From positions 1-33,064 of the forward strand of contig JAHDEN010000057.1 of the NCBI GenBank assembly GCA_020628815.1: a stretch of DNA of 33,064 bases, read 5' to 3'. Positions 1-7,898 of the stretch are shown piece by piece. A program made the position numbers and the translations under genes. Source of the DNA: Chloroflexota bacterium. Its GTDB lineage: Bacteria > Chloroflexota > Anaerolineae > Promineifilales > Promineifilaceae. The stretch's first letter is position 1, and every line of letters begins with the position of its first letter. Under the pieces are notes generated by a model that saw nothing but the letters and a program-made list of their open reading frames with translations, made no database searches and had not been told where the DNA came from.

Positions 1-379
1 CAAACTTGGCCGTGTAGTTGTGGGTGATCGTTTCCCCTTTCAGGATGCCTGCATCCGCTAACACGAGCACCCCTGCACAAATGCCTCCGATAACTTTGTT
101 AGCTGTATGAAAATCTCTAATGAGTGATTGGATGCGCTCATCCCCTACAATTTGGTCGGGATTACCGCCCGGCACAAGCAGAGCCGCGTATGCTTCAACA
201 TCGACTTCTGCAAACGAAAGTTTAGGTAGGATCTGTAGACCTGAGGCGTCTTGGTGCGTTTTGTCGTTCGTGGTCACCACATCTGCCTGAAACGAGCGGC
301 CGAGGATTTCTATGGCCAGCATCGTTTCAAACGAAATACAGCCAGGATATAGCATGAGGAGGATTTTTTGGTCAGACAT
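1..379 (-). CDS. DJ-1/PfpI family protein, 3' end beyond window
   Basis: About 126 residues are visible, from an ATG at 377-379 to the left edge of the window, where the gene is cut. The protein begins MSDQKILLMLYPGCISFET and carries the nucleophile-elbow motif GGICAG, with Cys near residue 101, that marks the DJ-1/PfpI (class I glutamine amidotransferase-like) fold. LLVPGGNPD upstream is the conserved glycine loop of the same fold. Members act as proteases, glyoxalases, chaperones or, when fused to AraC domains, transcription regulators. The missing C-terminus would decide between these. It lies 11 bases downstream of the DUF2306-type gene on the same strand, so the two are probably co-transcribed. 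Family is fairly certain; the biochemical role is not. Confidence 0.8.
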   Translation of the reverse strand, partial: MSDQKILLMLYPGCISFETMLAIEILGRSFQADVVTTNDKTHQDASGLQILPKLSFAEVDVEAYAALLVPGGNPDQIVGDERIQSLIRDFHTANKVIGGICAGVLVLADAGILKGETITHNYTAKF

Positions 380-390
380 AGCTAGAAATT

Positions 391-858
391 TTAGTTTGGC
401 TCGGCGTCAGCCTTGAGTTGAGGCACTTTCCAAAACTCATACAGCGCCCAGCCGATTACGGCGGGGATTGACAAAAAGACGATGGCACGCACGGTTGTAT
501 TCTGAAACGGAAGCCTGTCAAAGAATTGGGCGGTGCCTGTGACGATGAGGGTGATGTACGAGTAGACCATAAACCGGCCGTGCCAGATGAGCCATTGGGA
601 GATTTGCGTGCGCAAAAAGCGAGACAAACATAAACCTGCCAGCGTAAAAAACAGGCTTTGAACACTGATGGCATGAAAGATGTAGAACGAGCCGGTGACT
701 TCGTAAATCCCAAACGAGACGGCCGCCAATGTGATCATGGAAACCGCGTAAACACGGCCCAAAATTGTGTGCCATCTATCCCCTTTGTTGAGCAATAGCA
801 CAAATGCGCCTGAAATAATTGCAAGCACACTACTTCCGATATGGATTGGAATGATCAT
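391..858 (-). CDS. DUF2306-type integral membrane protein
   Basis: A 155-residue, strongly hydrophobic protein with about four transmembrane segments (roughly residues 4-22, 38-56, 66-82 and 92-112, with a further one near 125-143). The pattern HTILGRVYAVSM, then HGRFMVYSYITLIVTG, with paired His/Arg before helices, resembles the DUF2306 family of predicted membrane proteins. No function is established for that family. The start is supported by AGAAGGAA a few bases before the ATG. It is the first gene of a short minus-strand unit, with a DJ-1/PfpI gene 11 bases downstream. Its promoter must lie in the 127 bases between it and the divergent flavin oxidase gene. Family assignment is by pattern only. 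Confidence 0.7.
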   Translation of the reverse strand: MIIPIHIGSSVLAIISGAFVLLLNKGDRWHTILGRVYAVSMITLAAVSFGIYEVTGSFYIFHAISVQSLFFTLAGLCLSRFLRTQISQWLIWHGRFMVYSYITLIVTGTAQFFDRLPFQNTTVRAIVFLSIPAVIGWALYEFWKVPQLKADAEPN

Positions 859-985
859 GATTTTTCCTTCTGAACTGGTGTAAGCATTGTCATAAAGGCT
901 AAAGGGGTTTTATCAGAGTTTTCCTGAGATGTCGATTTAAGACGTTTTGTTGGACTTTGCCTTTTCGGTTTGCGAGAATTGGCGC

Positions 986-2203
986 ATGGCAAAAATAACG
1001 AGACGTGATTTTATTCGGATGAGCAGTGTATTGGGACTTTCTACCGCACTACCGGCCCTGAGCGGGTGCTCGGCCGCAGATGATGAATTTGAAGGAAAAG
1101 TGCTGATTATCGGGGCGGGTGCGGCCGGGATGTCGGCCGGATATTTGCTGGCTCAGCGAGGCATCGATTTTGAGATTTTAGAAGCAAATACCGTTTACGG
1201 CGGCCGGTTTCGGGTCAACAAAACCTTCACCGATTTTCCCATTCCGCTGGGGGCTGAATGGCTCCACGTTGAACCTGAAATGCTCGATGAAATCATCAAT
1301 GATGAAACGGTCGAACATGATATTGAACTTATTAGTTATAGTCCTGAAAAAGATGTGGATGCTCATTATGAAGATGGGGAGTACTCAGAAGAGCCATCTC
1401 AGGATGGTGATATAAAGTTTATCGGTTCATCATGGTTTGACTTTTATGACGAATACATTGTGCCGAGCATTCGAGAAAAGATTCGGTACAACATTGAAAT
1501 TGTTGATATTGACTACAGTGGCAACCAAGTTCAGTTAACAGATAAAAACGGGAATGGGTACACGGCCGATAAAGTGGTGATCTCTATCCCGATGAAAATT
1601 TTGCAAGACGGGGACGTTGCATTTACCCCAGCCTTACCGCAGGGGAAACAAGATGCACTTGATGAAGCGGTGATCTGGAGCGGTTTTAAAGGCTTCTTTG
1701 AATTTTCTGAGCGGTTTTTTCCATCAGCATTATCTTTTGCAGACAGCGGCACGACTGACGGCCAACGGCTGTTTTATGATGCATCACACGGCCAGCAGGG
1801 CGATAAACACATCTTAGGCGTTTTTTCTGTTGGTGCTCAAGCTGAACGGTATCAGGCGATGTCGGATGAACAGTTTAAGGCCAGTGTTTTGGGAGAGCTT
1901 GATGAGGTTTTTGATGGGATCGCGTCCCAAACTTATATCAAACACATGAGCCAAAACTGGAACAACGAGCCGTTTGCGCGGGCGGCGTACCTAGCTGACT
2001 CGTCCCCGCGCTGGATCTCTGATGAGATGGCAACATCGGTTGACAACAAATTGTATTTTGCAGGAACGTCTTACACGAGTTTCTGGGATTGGAGCAGTGT
2101 GCACACTGCCGCACGCTCAGCCCGTGAGGCGGTTGATGAGCTAACGGGTCAGGATAATTTGCTGGCGTTTACAGCGTTTATTACCTTTTTGACCGCACGG
2201 TAG
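986..2203 (+). CDS. Tat-exported flavin amine-oxidase-like lipoprotein
   Basis: FAD-dependent oxidoreductase of the flavin-containing amine oxidase superfamily. The ATG at 986 is preferred over an in-frame TTG at 947 because it places a twin-arginine signal at the N-terminus: TRRDFIRMS at residues 5-13, followed by a hydrophobic stretch and a lipobox ending in Cys28 (LSGC). The Rossmann motif GAGAAG is at 43-48, with Glu66 positioned to bind the ribose of FAD. YGGRFR and PIPLGAEWLH follow, as in monoamine oxidases, and the C-terminal FAD motif KLYFAGTSYTSFWDWSSVH lies near residue 355. Export by Tat fits a protein that folds around FAD before secretion and is then anchored outside the membrane. 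At about 405 residues it is a little short for the family. The substrate (polyamine, amino acid or other amine) cannot be read from the sequence. Confidence 0.85.
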   Translation: MAKITRRDFIRMSSVLGLSTALPALSGCSAADDEFEGKVLIIGAGAAGMSAGYLLAQRGIDFEILEANTVYGGRFRVNKTFTDFPIPLGAEWLHVEPEMLDEIINDETVEHDIELISYSPEKDVDAHYEDGEYSEEPSQDGDIKFIGSSWFDFYDEYIVPSIREKIRYNIEIVDIDYSGNQVQLTDKNGNGYTADKVVISIPMKILQDGDVAFTPALPQGKQDALDEAVIWSGFKGFFEFSERFFPSALSFADSGTTDGQRLFYDASHGQQGDKHILGVFSVGAQAERYQAMSDEQFKASVLGELDEVFDGIASQTYIKHMSQNWNNEPFARAAYLADSSPRWISDEMATSVDNKLYFAGTSYTSFWDWSSVHTAARSAREAVDELTGQDNLLAFTAFITFLTAR

Positions 2204-2289
2204 TCCGAAAATAGCCCACGGCTAAATCAATTCTAAATGACTTGCAGGTAACGTATTAGCCAAATACGTCTATTTTCTGTGGAGGAAAA

Positions 2290-3552
2290 ATGAAAAAAAC
2301 AGTTTTTACGTTAACAATGATTGCCTTAACACTCATGGCCTGCTTTGGTGGGGGTGGCGGTGGGGGTGTGCCCGAAGTTGCAAGCACCGATGATCTTTCG
2401 GCCTGTACCACGGCCGGGATCGCCGAGCAATCGGCCGACGGTGAGGTGGAAGCGCTGCGTCAAGCGATGGTTGATTTTCGGGCATCTTTGTCTGATGAGC
2501 TTTTGGCACAGGCGCAAAACTGCTTGGACAGCGAGCGTTTTTATCTGTGGCACAACACCCCGGCCAACGGAACCCGCCATGGGATTACCTACGGAGATTT
2601 GAGCGCTGAGCAACTCGATCTGTTTCAACTATTGCTTCAGCAATTTTTAAGCAGTGATGGGTATCAAAAACTGGATGAGATTACCTTTTTGGCCGAAGGG
2701 CTTTTAAGCGAAGATCGAGAAGCGGTGTGGTCACCCGATTACTATTCGATCGATATGTTTGGTGATCCGGACAACACAGGCTCGTGGGGATTCCAAGTTG
2801 ATGGGCATCATGCGGTTTTGAACTTTTTAGTTCATGGTGACGCTGTTTCAATCGTACCGGCCTTTTGGGCCTCTGAACCCGCTATTGGGTCGTACAACGG
2901 CGTCGATTTTGATGTGTTCGCTGCCGAGCGTACCGCCGCATTTGCCCTGCGGGGTGGGCTGTCTGATGGGGAGTTGGCGGCCGCTACGTTAACCGGAGGC
3001 GAGGCAACGTTGCAGGTGGGCCCGGCCGACCGAAACGGAGAGCCTGATCCATTTATCGGTGAGTATGATTACTCCGGTTTTGAGACGGGGCTGAAATACA
3101 GCGACATGTCGGTCGAAACACAGGCAAATGTTGAAGCCCTAATGAAAGTGTTCGTCTACAACCTCTCAACCCCATTTGCAGACGTTTGGTGGAGCGATAT
3201 CGAAAGCAATATCGACGATACCTACTTTGTCTGGATCAGCGAAGTTGATGAGCCAACTGAATTCTCGTTTATCTATTTTCGGATTTACAACCCACACGTC
3301 TGGATCGAATATAACGTTGAGAACTCGGTGGGTGGCGGTGTTGAGGATGGAAATCACGTTCACTCGATTACCCGCGTGCCATCAACGTCAGGAGGCGGTG
3401 ACTACGGCATTTTTGCAAAGGCCATCAATGAAAATGGACCCAGCACCCTACTTGAGCATTACGCTGAATCTGACCACCATGCATACGAAGAGGCAAATTT
3501 AGATTATGTCTTGACTGAGGTGGCAGACCACGGTCATCATCACGGAAATTAA
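2290..3552 (+). CDS. DUF3500 family lipoprotein
   Basis: A 420-residue protein with a lipoprotein signal (MKKTVFTLTMIALTLMAC, Cys18) followed at once by a run of seven glycines. The body matches the DUF3500 family: GITYGDLSAEQLDLFQLLLQ, SWGFQVDGHHAVLNFLVHGD and a late HVHSITRVPSTSGGGDYG segment. The function of DUF3500 is unknown. It ends in a His-rich tail (DHGHHHGN) that could bind metal, which is inference only. A textbook ribosome site, GGAGG at 2281-2285, lies five bases before the ATG and fixes the start. It follows the flavin oxidase gene by 86 bases on the same strand. Both are predicted lipoproteins, so they may work in the same compartment. Confidence 0.85.
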   Translation: MKKTVFTLTMIALTLMACFGGGGGGGVPEVASTDDLSACTTAGIAEQSADGEVEALRQAMVDFRASLSDELLAQAQNCLDSERFYLWHNTPANGTRHGITYGDLSAEQLDLFQLLLQQFLSSDGYQKLDEITFLAEGLLSEDREAVWSPDYYSIDMFGDPDNTGSWGFQVDGHHAVLNFLVHGDAVSIVPAFWASEPAIGSYNGVDFDVFAAERTAAFALRGGLSDGELAAATLTGGEATLQVGPADRNGEPDPFIGEYDYSGFETGLKYSDMSVETQANVEALMKVFVYNLSTPFADVWWSDIESNIDDTYFVWISEVDEPTEFSFIYFRIYNPHVWIEYNVENSVGGGVEDGNHVHSITRVPSTSGGGDYGIFAKAINENGPSTLLEHYAESDHHAYEEANLDYVLTEVADHGHHHGN

Positions 3553-3622
3553 TCTTGGGGATTTAATAGCCTATAACGGGTAAACTTCCATTCTCATGAC
3601 AGATAAATCAGGAGAGAACTGA

Positions 3623-4078
3623 ATGAGTATTAGTTTTAGGATAGCCACGGCCGATGATTTACCAGCCCTGATCGGCATGTTGGCCGATGACCATTTGGGA
3701 GCCGAGCGGGAAGATTTTTCTGACCCAATCAACCCGGCTTACGTGAATGCGTTTAACCAGATTGAAGCGGACCCCAATAATGATATTGTTGTTGGGGTCT
3801 TGGACGGCAAAGTGGTTGGCACACTTCAAATGACGATGATTCCCAATCTTAGTTTCCAGGGCTCTACCCGCTGTATCGTGCAGGCGGTCCGCATTTCAAG
3901 CGAGTTGCGCGGGCAAGGGTTGGGTAGCCAATTGATGGACTGGTCGGTTGATCGGGCGCGTGAGCATGGCTGTGTGATGGTTGAGCTGGCATCGAATCTG
4001 AAACGGCCGGATGCGATTCGGTTTTACAAAAAATTGGGCTTTGATCCGTCCCATCAAGGGTTTAAACTAATGCTTTAA
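3623..4078 (+). CDS. GNAT family N-acetyltransferase
   Basis: A 151-residue single-domain GNAT acetyltransferase. It shows the N-terminal FRIATADDLPAL strand-helix, the central sheet IVVGVLDGKVVGTLQM, the acetyl-CoA pyrophosphate loop RGQGLG at residues 96-101, and the C-terminal RFYKKLGF motif. The length is normal for the family. An AGGAGA ribosome site lies about seven bases before the ATG. The acceptor could be a small amine, an antibiotic or a protein N-terminus; nothing here decides. It sits between a DUF3500 lipoprotein and adenine deaminase, all on the plus strand, with a palindromic repeat just downstream. Confidence 0.9.
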   Translation: MSISFRIATADDLPALIGMLADDHLGAEREDFSDPINPAYVNAFNQIEADPNNDIVVGVLDGKVVGTLQMTMIPNLSFQGSTRCIVQAVRISSELRGQGLGSQLMDWSVDRAREHGCVMVELASNLKRPDAIRFYKKLGFDPSHQGFKLML

Positions 4079-4083
4079 ATTTA

Positions 4084-4146
4084 TGTAGGGGGCGACGCCA
4101 TCGGATGTAATTTTGACCTTAAAATCCGATGGCTTCGACCCCTGTA
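4084..4146. repeat. Imperfect palindromic repeat element between GNAT and ade genes
   Basis: Two 23-base arms (4084-4106 and 4124-4146) pair at 19 of 23 positions around a 17-base loop. The inner ten bases (GCCATCGGAT and its complement) and an outer GGGG/CCCC block pair perfectly. The outer ends read TGTAGGGG and CCCCTGTA, which resembles small GTAGGGGCGA-type palindromic repeats that I recall being scattered in cyanobacterial and Chloroflexota genomes; that link is from memory. No T-run follows, so it is a poor intrinsic terminator for the GNAT gene. It ends 10 bases before the ade start codon. Confidence 0.75.
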
Positions 4147-4156
4147 ATGGTCCTTT

Positions 4157-5953
4157 ATGACAAAAATTAAACCGTGGCAAGAGATGACAAAAGAGCTGGT
4201 AGACGTCGCGATGGGGCGAAAACCGGCCGACAGCGTGATAAAAAACGGCCGCTGGGTCAACGTCTACAGTGCAGAAATCATCCCCCAAACAGATGTGGCG
4301 ATTTTTGGCGGCCGGATCGCCTATGTTGGCCCCAACGCCGACCATGCGATTGGTGATAATACCGAGATCATCGATGCGGTCGACCGGTACTTGGTGCCGG
4401 GGCTGTGCGACGGCCACATGCACGTCGAAAGCGGCATGGTCACCGTCACAGAATTTTGTCGTGCCGTGATTCCGCACGGGACCACTAGCATGTTTATCGA
4501 CCCGCACGAAATCGCCAACGTGTTGGGTCTGCCGGGTGTCAAGCTGATGCACGATGAAGCGGAGACGATGCCGATCAACGTGTATGTACAAATGCCAAGC
4601 TGTGTCCCCAGCGCTCCAGGCTTAGAAACACCCGGATCAGAAATTGGCCCGGCCGAAGTGGCTGAGGCGATGGGGTGGCCCAACATCATCGGCTTGGGCG
4701 AGATGATGAACTTCCCCGGTATTTTTATGGGGGATGAGAAAATGCACGCCGAAGTTGCGGCGACGATGCAGGCGGGCAAAACGGTGGGAGGTCACTACGC
4801 TAGCTTGGATCACGGCCTGCCGTTCCACGGCTATGTGGCAGGTGGTCCGGCCGACGATCACGAAATCACCCGTGTGCAGGATGGGATTGAGCGTGTCCGT
4901 CGCGGCATGCGCTCGATGCTCCGTTTGGGGAGCGCATGGTACGACGTCGCCACCCAAATCAAAGCGATTACCGAACAGCGGCTCGACAGCCGGAACTTTA
5001 TTTTGTGCACAGATGACTGTCATAGTGGCACACTGGTCAACGAGGGGCACATGAATCGGGTGGTGCGCCATGCGATTGCACAAGGGTTGCCTCCGATCAC
5101 GGCGATCCAGATGGCAACGCTCAACACGGCCCAGCATTTTGGTTTAGAACGTGAGATCGGGAGCATCGCCCCCGGCCGTTTGGCCGACATCATCATCAGT
5201 AGCGACATCGCCACCTTGCCGATTGAAACGGTGATGGCCCACGGCAAAATCATATCGCAGAATGGGAACTTAGCGGCCGATCTGCCCGCCTATAGCTATC
5301 CAGATTTTGCAGTTGGTACGATTCACTTGGGCAAAGAGATGGTTGCCGCAGATTTTGAGATCCCTGCTCCGGCCGATGCAAAAAGCGTCACGGCCAAAGT
5401 AATCGGGGTGGTTGAGAACCAGGCCCCAACCAAAGCGATTACGGCCGAGCTGGCTGTGCAAGATGGCCTCGTGAACTCTGATCCCGCCCAAGATGTGTGC
5501 CAAATTGCGCTGGTCGAACGACACAAAGGGACGAGTGCTGTGACCAACGCATTTGTGAATGGTTTTGGCTACAACGTGCCGTGTGCGGTCGCCAGCACCG
5601 TGGCGCACGACAGCCATCACATGATCGTGGTCGGCACCAGCCGGGCCGATATGGCTTTGGCTGCCAATCGCTTGGGTGAAGTCGGCGGGGGTGTGGTGGT
5701 GTTCAAAGATGGGGTTGAGCTAGCAATGGTTGAACTACCGATTGCGGGCTTGATGTCGGCCGAGCGGGCCGAAACAGTGGCTGCCAAAGCTGACAAAATG
5801 GTGGCGGCCATGGCAGACTGCGGATGCACGCTCAACAATGCGTACATGCAGCACAGCCTGCTGGCGCTGGTTGTTATTCCTGAACTCCGTATTTCAGATC
5901 TGGGTCTGGTGGATGTGACTCAATTTGAGTTTGTTGAGCTGTTTGAGAAGTAG
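4157..5953 (+). CDS. ade: Adenine deaminase
   Basis: A 598-residue adenine deaminase of the AdeC type, converting adenine to hypoxanthine and ammonia in purine salvage. The metal-dependent amidohydrolase signatures are all present: GHMH at 86-89 with Glu91, the family-typical PSCVPSAPG at 148-155, GLGEMMNF with Glu182, His213 in GGHYASLDHG, and the catalytic-region TDDCHS with Asp286-Asp287. The C-terminal domain ends IPELRISDLGLVD then FEFVELF, as in other AdeC proteins. The length is normal. No clear ribosome site precedes the ATG, and the space is occupied by the right arm of a palindromic repeat. The 3' end overlaps the convergent membrane protein gene by 80 bases. Confidence 0.95.
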   Translation: MTKIKPWQEMTKELVDVAMGRKPADSVIKNGRWVNVYSAEIIPQTDVAIFGGRIAYVGPNADHAIGDNTEIIDAVDRYLVPGLCDGHMHVESGMVTVTEFCRAVIPHGTTSMFIDPHEIANVLGLPGVKLMHDEAETMPINVYVQMPSCVPSAPGLETPGSEIGPAEVAEAMGWPNIIGLGEMMNFPGIFMGDEKMHAEVAATMQAGKTVGGHYASLDHGLPFHGYVAGGPADDHEITRVQDGIERVRRGMRSMLRLGSAWYDVATQIKAITEQRLDSRNFILCTDDCHSGTLVNEGHMNRVVRHAIAQGLPPITAIQMATLNTAQHFGLEREIGSIAPGRLADIIISSDIATLPIETVMAHGKIISQNGNLAADLPAYSYPDFAVGTIHLGKEMVAADFEIPAPADAKSVTAKVIGVVENQAPTKAITAELAVQDGLVNSDPAQDVCQIALVERHKGTSAVTNAFVNGFGYNVPCAVASTVAHDSHHMIVVGTSRADMALAANRLGEVGGGVVVFKDGVELAMVELPIAGLMSAERAETVAAKADKMVAAMADCGCTLNNAYMQHSLLALVVIPELRISDLGLVDVTQFEFVELFEK

Positions 5954-6617
5954 CTGGTTTTAATTCAATTTCATCTTCTCGCCTCAACAAGATCAGTATT
6001 TTGCCAGCAACAAACCAAGCAAAGCCAAAACTTCCGAGAGCAACCGCTTCAGCCCAGTAGAAGAAGTTAATCCCGAAGAATGTTTTCTGCTCTAGGATAA
6101 AGCCAGTCACAACCAAAACCAAAATGCATAGCAAAATGACAACTCCGCAAATTACGTAGACAGCTCTGCGGGCGATCGGGTAACGTGAATCCTTTTCACT
6201 CATTAGCTTTATTCTTTCGGTTGCTCTTCTCTGAAAGAAAACGAGGCAAAAAATGCTGAGGATTCCGAATAGGGTGCCGGCCGAAATATAGTGAATTGCG
6301 CCTGCTACATCTCCCACGCAACCATCACAAGGGGTGGGGAACAGAGCGGTCAAGAAAGCGGCTACTGCCGCTACTTTTGCAAAGAGGGCTTGAATGGGTT
6401 CGTGGCCGTTGTAAACAATGAAATAGGCACCTACGATAAAAAGCGTCCCAACAAAAATATCTTGGGCATTTGTGTGATAGGCGGCACTAATCGATGTCAG
6501 CTCATCTGTTGAAACGAGCCACACAACAATGGGCAATAAAAATGCGATCAAACCAATAATGACTCGCATTGCTCGATAATCGATATCGACGTTTAGTTGT
6601 TGGAATCTAGAATTCAT
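5874..6617 (-). CDS. Six-helix integral membrane protein of unknown function
   Basis: A 247-residue protein with about six hydrophobic helices (roughly residues 20-37, 54-71, 78-95, 106-127, 150-173 and 185-209) and a hydrophilic C-terminal tail. Conserved-looking elements are SISAAYHTNAQDIFVG after helix 1 and the loop LFPTPCDGCVGD between helices 3 and 4, with two cysteines spaced CDGC. I have seen the SIS-YY-ovFVG pattern in bacterial membrane proteins of unknown function but cannot name the family safely. AAGGAGAT lies upstream of the ATG at a proper distance. The last 26 or so residues, rich in Q, T, P and E, are encoded antisense to the conserved end of adenine deaminase. Confidence 0.75.
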   Translation of the reverse strand: MNSRFQQLNVDIDYRAMRVIIGLIAFLLPIVVWLVSTDELTSISAAYHTNAQDIFVGTLFIVGAYFIVYNGHEPIQALFAKVAAVAAFLTALFPTPCDGCVGDVAGAIHYISAGTLFGILSIFCLVFFQRRATERIKLMSEKDSRYPIARRAVYVICGVVILLCILVLVVTGFILEQKTFFGINFFYWAEAVALGSFGFAWFVAGKILILLRREDEIELKPATSQTAQQTQIESHPPDPDLKYGVQE

Positions 6618-6733
6618 TTGTAATCTCCTTGTCTTGTGTAGGGTATTGGGGGCGATGTATGTAGGGATGTAGGTGTTTTCAGTTTAAGGAAAAATCGATC
6701 TGATTGCAACCCCTCAACAATAATTGTGTGATG

Positions 6734-7339
6734 CTAGCTATCCTTTTGTGCTCCGGCCGGAGCAAGCTCTGGAGCTGTCTTGCCCGACTGGATGTACCCA
6801 TAAATCACAAAACAGAGCGAGATCAGCTGTTGCCCAGCCAAAATGTAGCTGTTCTGCATAAACATCAGCGCTCCCATGCTGGCGTTCATGACCATGAACA
6901 ATAGCCAGCCGTTGCGACTGTCTTTGGCCAACAGGTAAGTCCCGCCCAAAAACCCGGCCATTACCCCGGTTTCAAGAACCTGTGTAATGCTGTTGATGCC
7001 ACCGTGCAGAAAAATGCTGTAGCCAACCCCACCGATAATCAAGAGATAGGCGAAAAACATGGCGAATTTATCGAGTACGGCCGGTAAATTGTTTTTGCCC
7101 CGCATGGCGATGATGAGACCCAAAATCATCGATGGTGCGCCACCAGTTTCAATAGCGGCCGCAATCCAATCTTGTTTGATCACCAAAATAACAATCCAGG
7201 CCGGTAGCCCAATCAAATAGCAAGCCCAGCCCCAGATTTTTAGTCGATTAAGGTCCGTTTTTCCTTCACTGATCGAAAGCAAAACCTTGTTGGCCAAATA
7301 AAAACCACCGCCCCAAATTTGTAAAAACAAAAACTCCAT
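6734..7339 (-). CDS. PnuC-like membrane transporter (tentative)
   Basis: A protein of about 201 residues with six or seven hydrophobic segments. The ATG at 7337-7339 is chosen because AGGACT precedes it and it starts two bases after the stop of the upstream gene; an upstream in-frame ATG at 7384 would overlap that gene. The C-terminal half, with LETGVMAGFLGGTYLLAK, then NGWLLFMVMN and a final ISLCFVIYGYIQSGK, resembles the end of PnuC transporters, which import nicotinamide riboside or related vitamins by facilitated diffusion. The central Trp-rich substrate motif of PnuC is not obvious, so it may be a divergent relative. It is last in an operon with a carbonic anhydrase and an isochorismatase-fold hydrolase. 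Confidence 0.55.
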   Translation of the reverse strand: MEFLFLQIWGGGFYLANKVLLSISEGKTDLNRLKIWGWACYLIGLPAWIVILVIKQDWIAAAIETGGAPSMILGLIIAMRGKNNLPAVLDKFAMFFAYLLIIGGVGYSIFLHGGINSITQVLETGVMAGFLGGTYLLAKDSRNGWLLFMVMNASMGALMFMQNSYILAGQQLISLCFVIYGYIQSGKTAPELAPAGAQKDS

Positions 7340-7341
7340 GT

Positions 7342-7893
7342 TTAGTCCTGTCCCAAGATTTGTTGCGTAGTCATGACGGTACAAAATTCACCGTCAAGGC
7401 TGGCTAGGTGGAGCTGGTGCATGTCCTCGGCCGAATGATATTTACCCGCATAGGTTCGTTCAAACGTCGCTGTGCCATCTGAAACAAGGGTGACATTGAA
7501 CCCCAGATTGCCCGCCATGCGGGTGGTTGTCGACACGCAATGGTCGGTGGTTAGCCCCACAATCACGAGTGACTTGATCTGGTTTTCTTTTAGATGGGTT
7601 TCAAGCGTAGTGCCGATAAAAGCGCTGTTGACCGTTTTGGTAAACAACGGTTCACCAGCCAACGGGGCAACCTCATCTTTTAGATCATTGCCCAGCTGCC
7701 CCGGCCGCAGGGGGGATTTGGGGTTGTCTGACATGTGTTGCACATGAATCACCGGTCGATTGTGTTTTCGCCACTCGGCCAGCAAACGGGCCATGTTTTC
7801 TTCAGCTTGGGGATTGTTTCGTTTGCCCCAATAGTCAGGGTCGGTATCAAACCCTTTTTGAACATCGATTATGAGTAAAGCGGTTTGTGACAT
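7342..7893 (-). CDS. Isochorismatase-fold cysteine hydrolase
   Basis: A 183-residue cysteine hydrolase. The catalytic triad of the fold is visible: Asp10 in ALLIIDVQKGF, Lys86 in FTKTVNSAF and Cys119 in GLTTDHCVSTTTR, followed by the usual cis-peptide region. The family covers nicotinamidases, isochorismatases, ureidoacrylate and carbamoyl-group amidases. The zinc-binding D-x-H and H motif of true nicotinamidase/pyrazinamidase is absent (the region reads HVQHMSDNPKSPLRPG), so nicotinamidase is not the best guess. The 3' neighbour begins two bases after its stop, and the carbonic anhydrase stop lies five bases upstream, so it is the middle gene of a tight operon. A hydrolase releasing carbamate or ammonia would fit a carbonic anhydrase partner, but that is inference. 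Confidence 0.85.
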   Translation of the reverse strand: MSQTALLIIDVQKGFDTDPDYWGKRNNPQAEENMARLLAEWRKHNRPVIHVQHMSDNPKSPLRPGQLGNDLKDEVAPLAGEPLFTKTVNSAFIGTTLETHLKENQIKSLVIVGLTTDHCVSTTTRMAGNLGFNVTLVSDGTATFERTYAGKYHSAEDMHQLHLASLDGEFCTVMTTQQILGQD

Positions 7894-7898
7894 ACGTT

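Noticed and set aside
947-985. TTG at 947 as the start of the flavin oxidase
   Set aside because: It would place 13 unrelated residues before a clear Tat signal; the ATG at 986 gives a normal signal peptide and lipobox.
4067-5137. Long open frames on the minus strand under ade (174, 152 and 166 codons)
   Set aside because: They lie inside a certain adenine deaminase gene, have His/Arg/Pro-rich compositions typical of antisense frames and show no recognisable domain or ribosome site.
7342-7893. Nicotinamidase (pncA) for the cysteine hydrolase, which would pair with a PnuC-like importer
   Set aside because: The catalytic Asp, Lys and Cys are present, but the nicotinamidase zinc-site histidines are not, so only the broad family is called.
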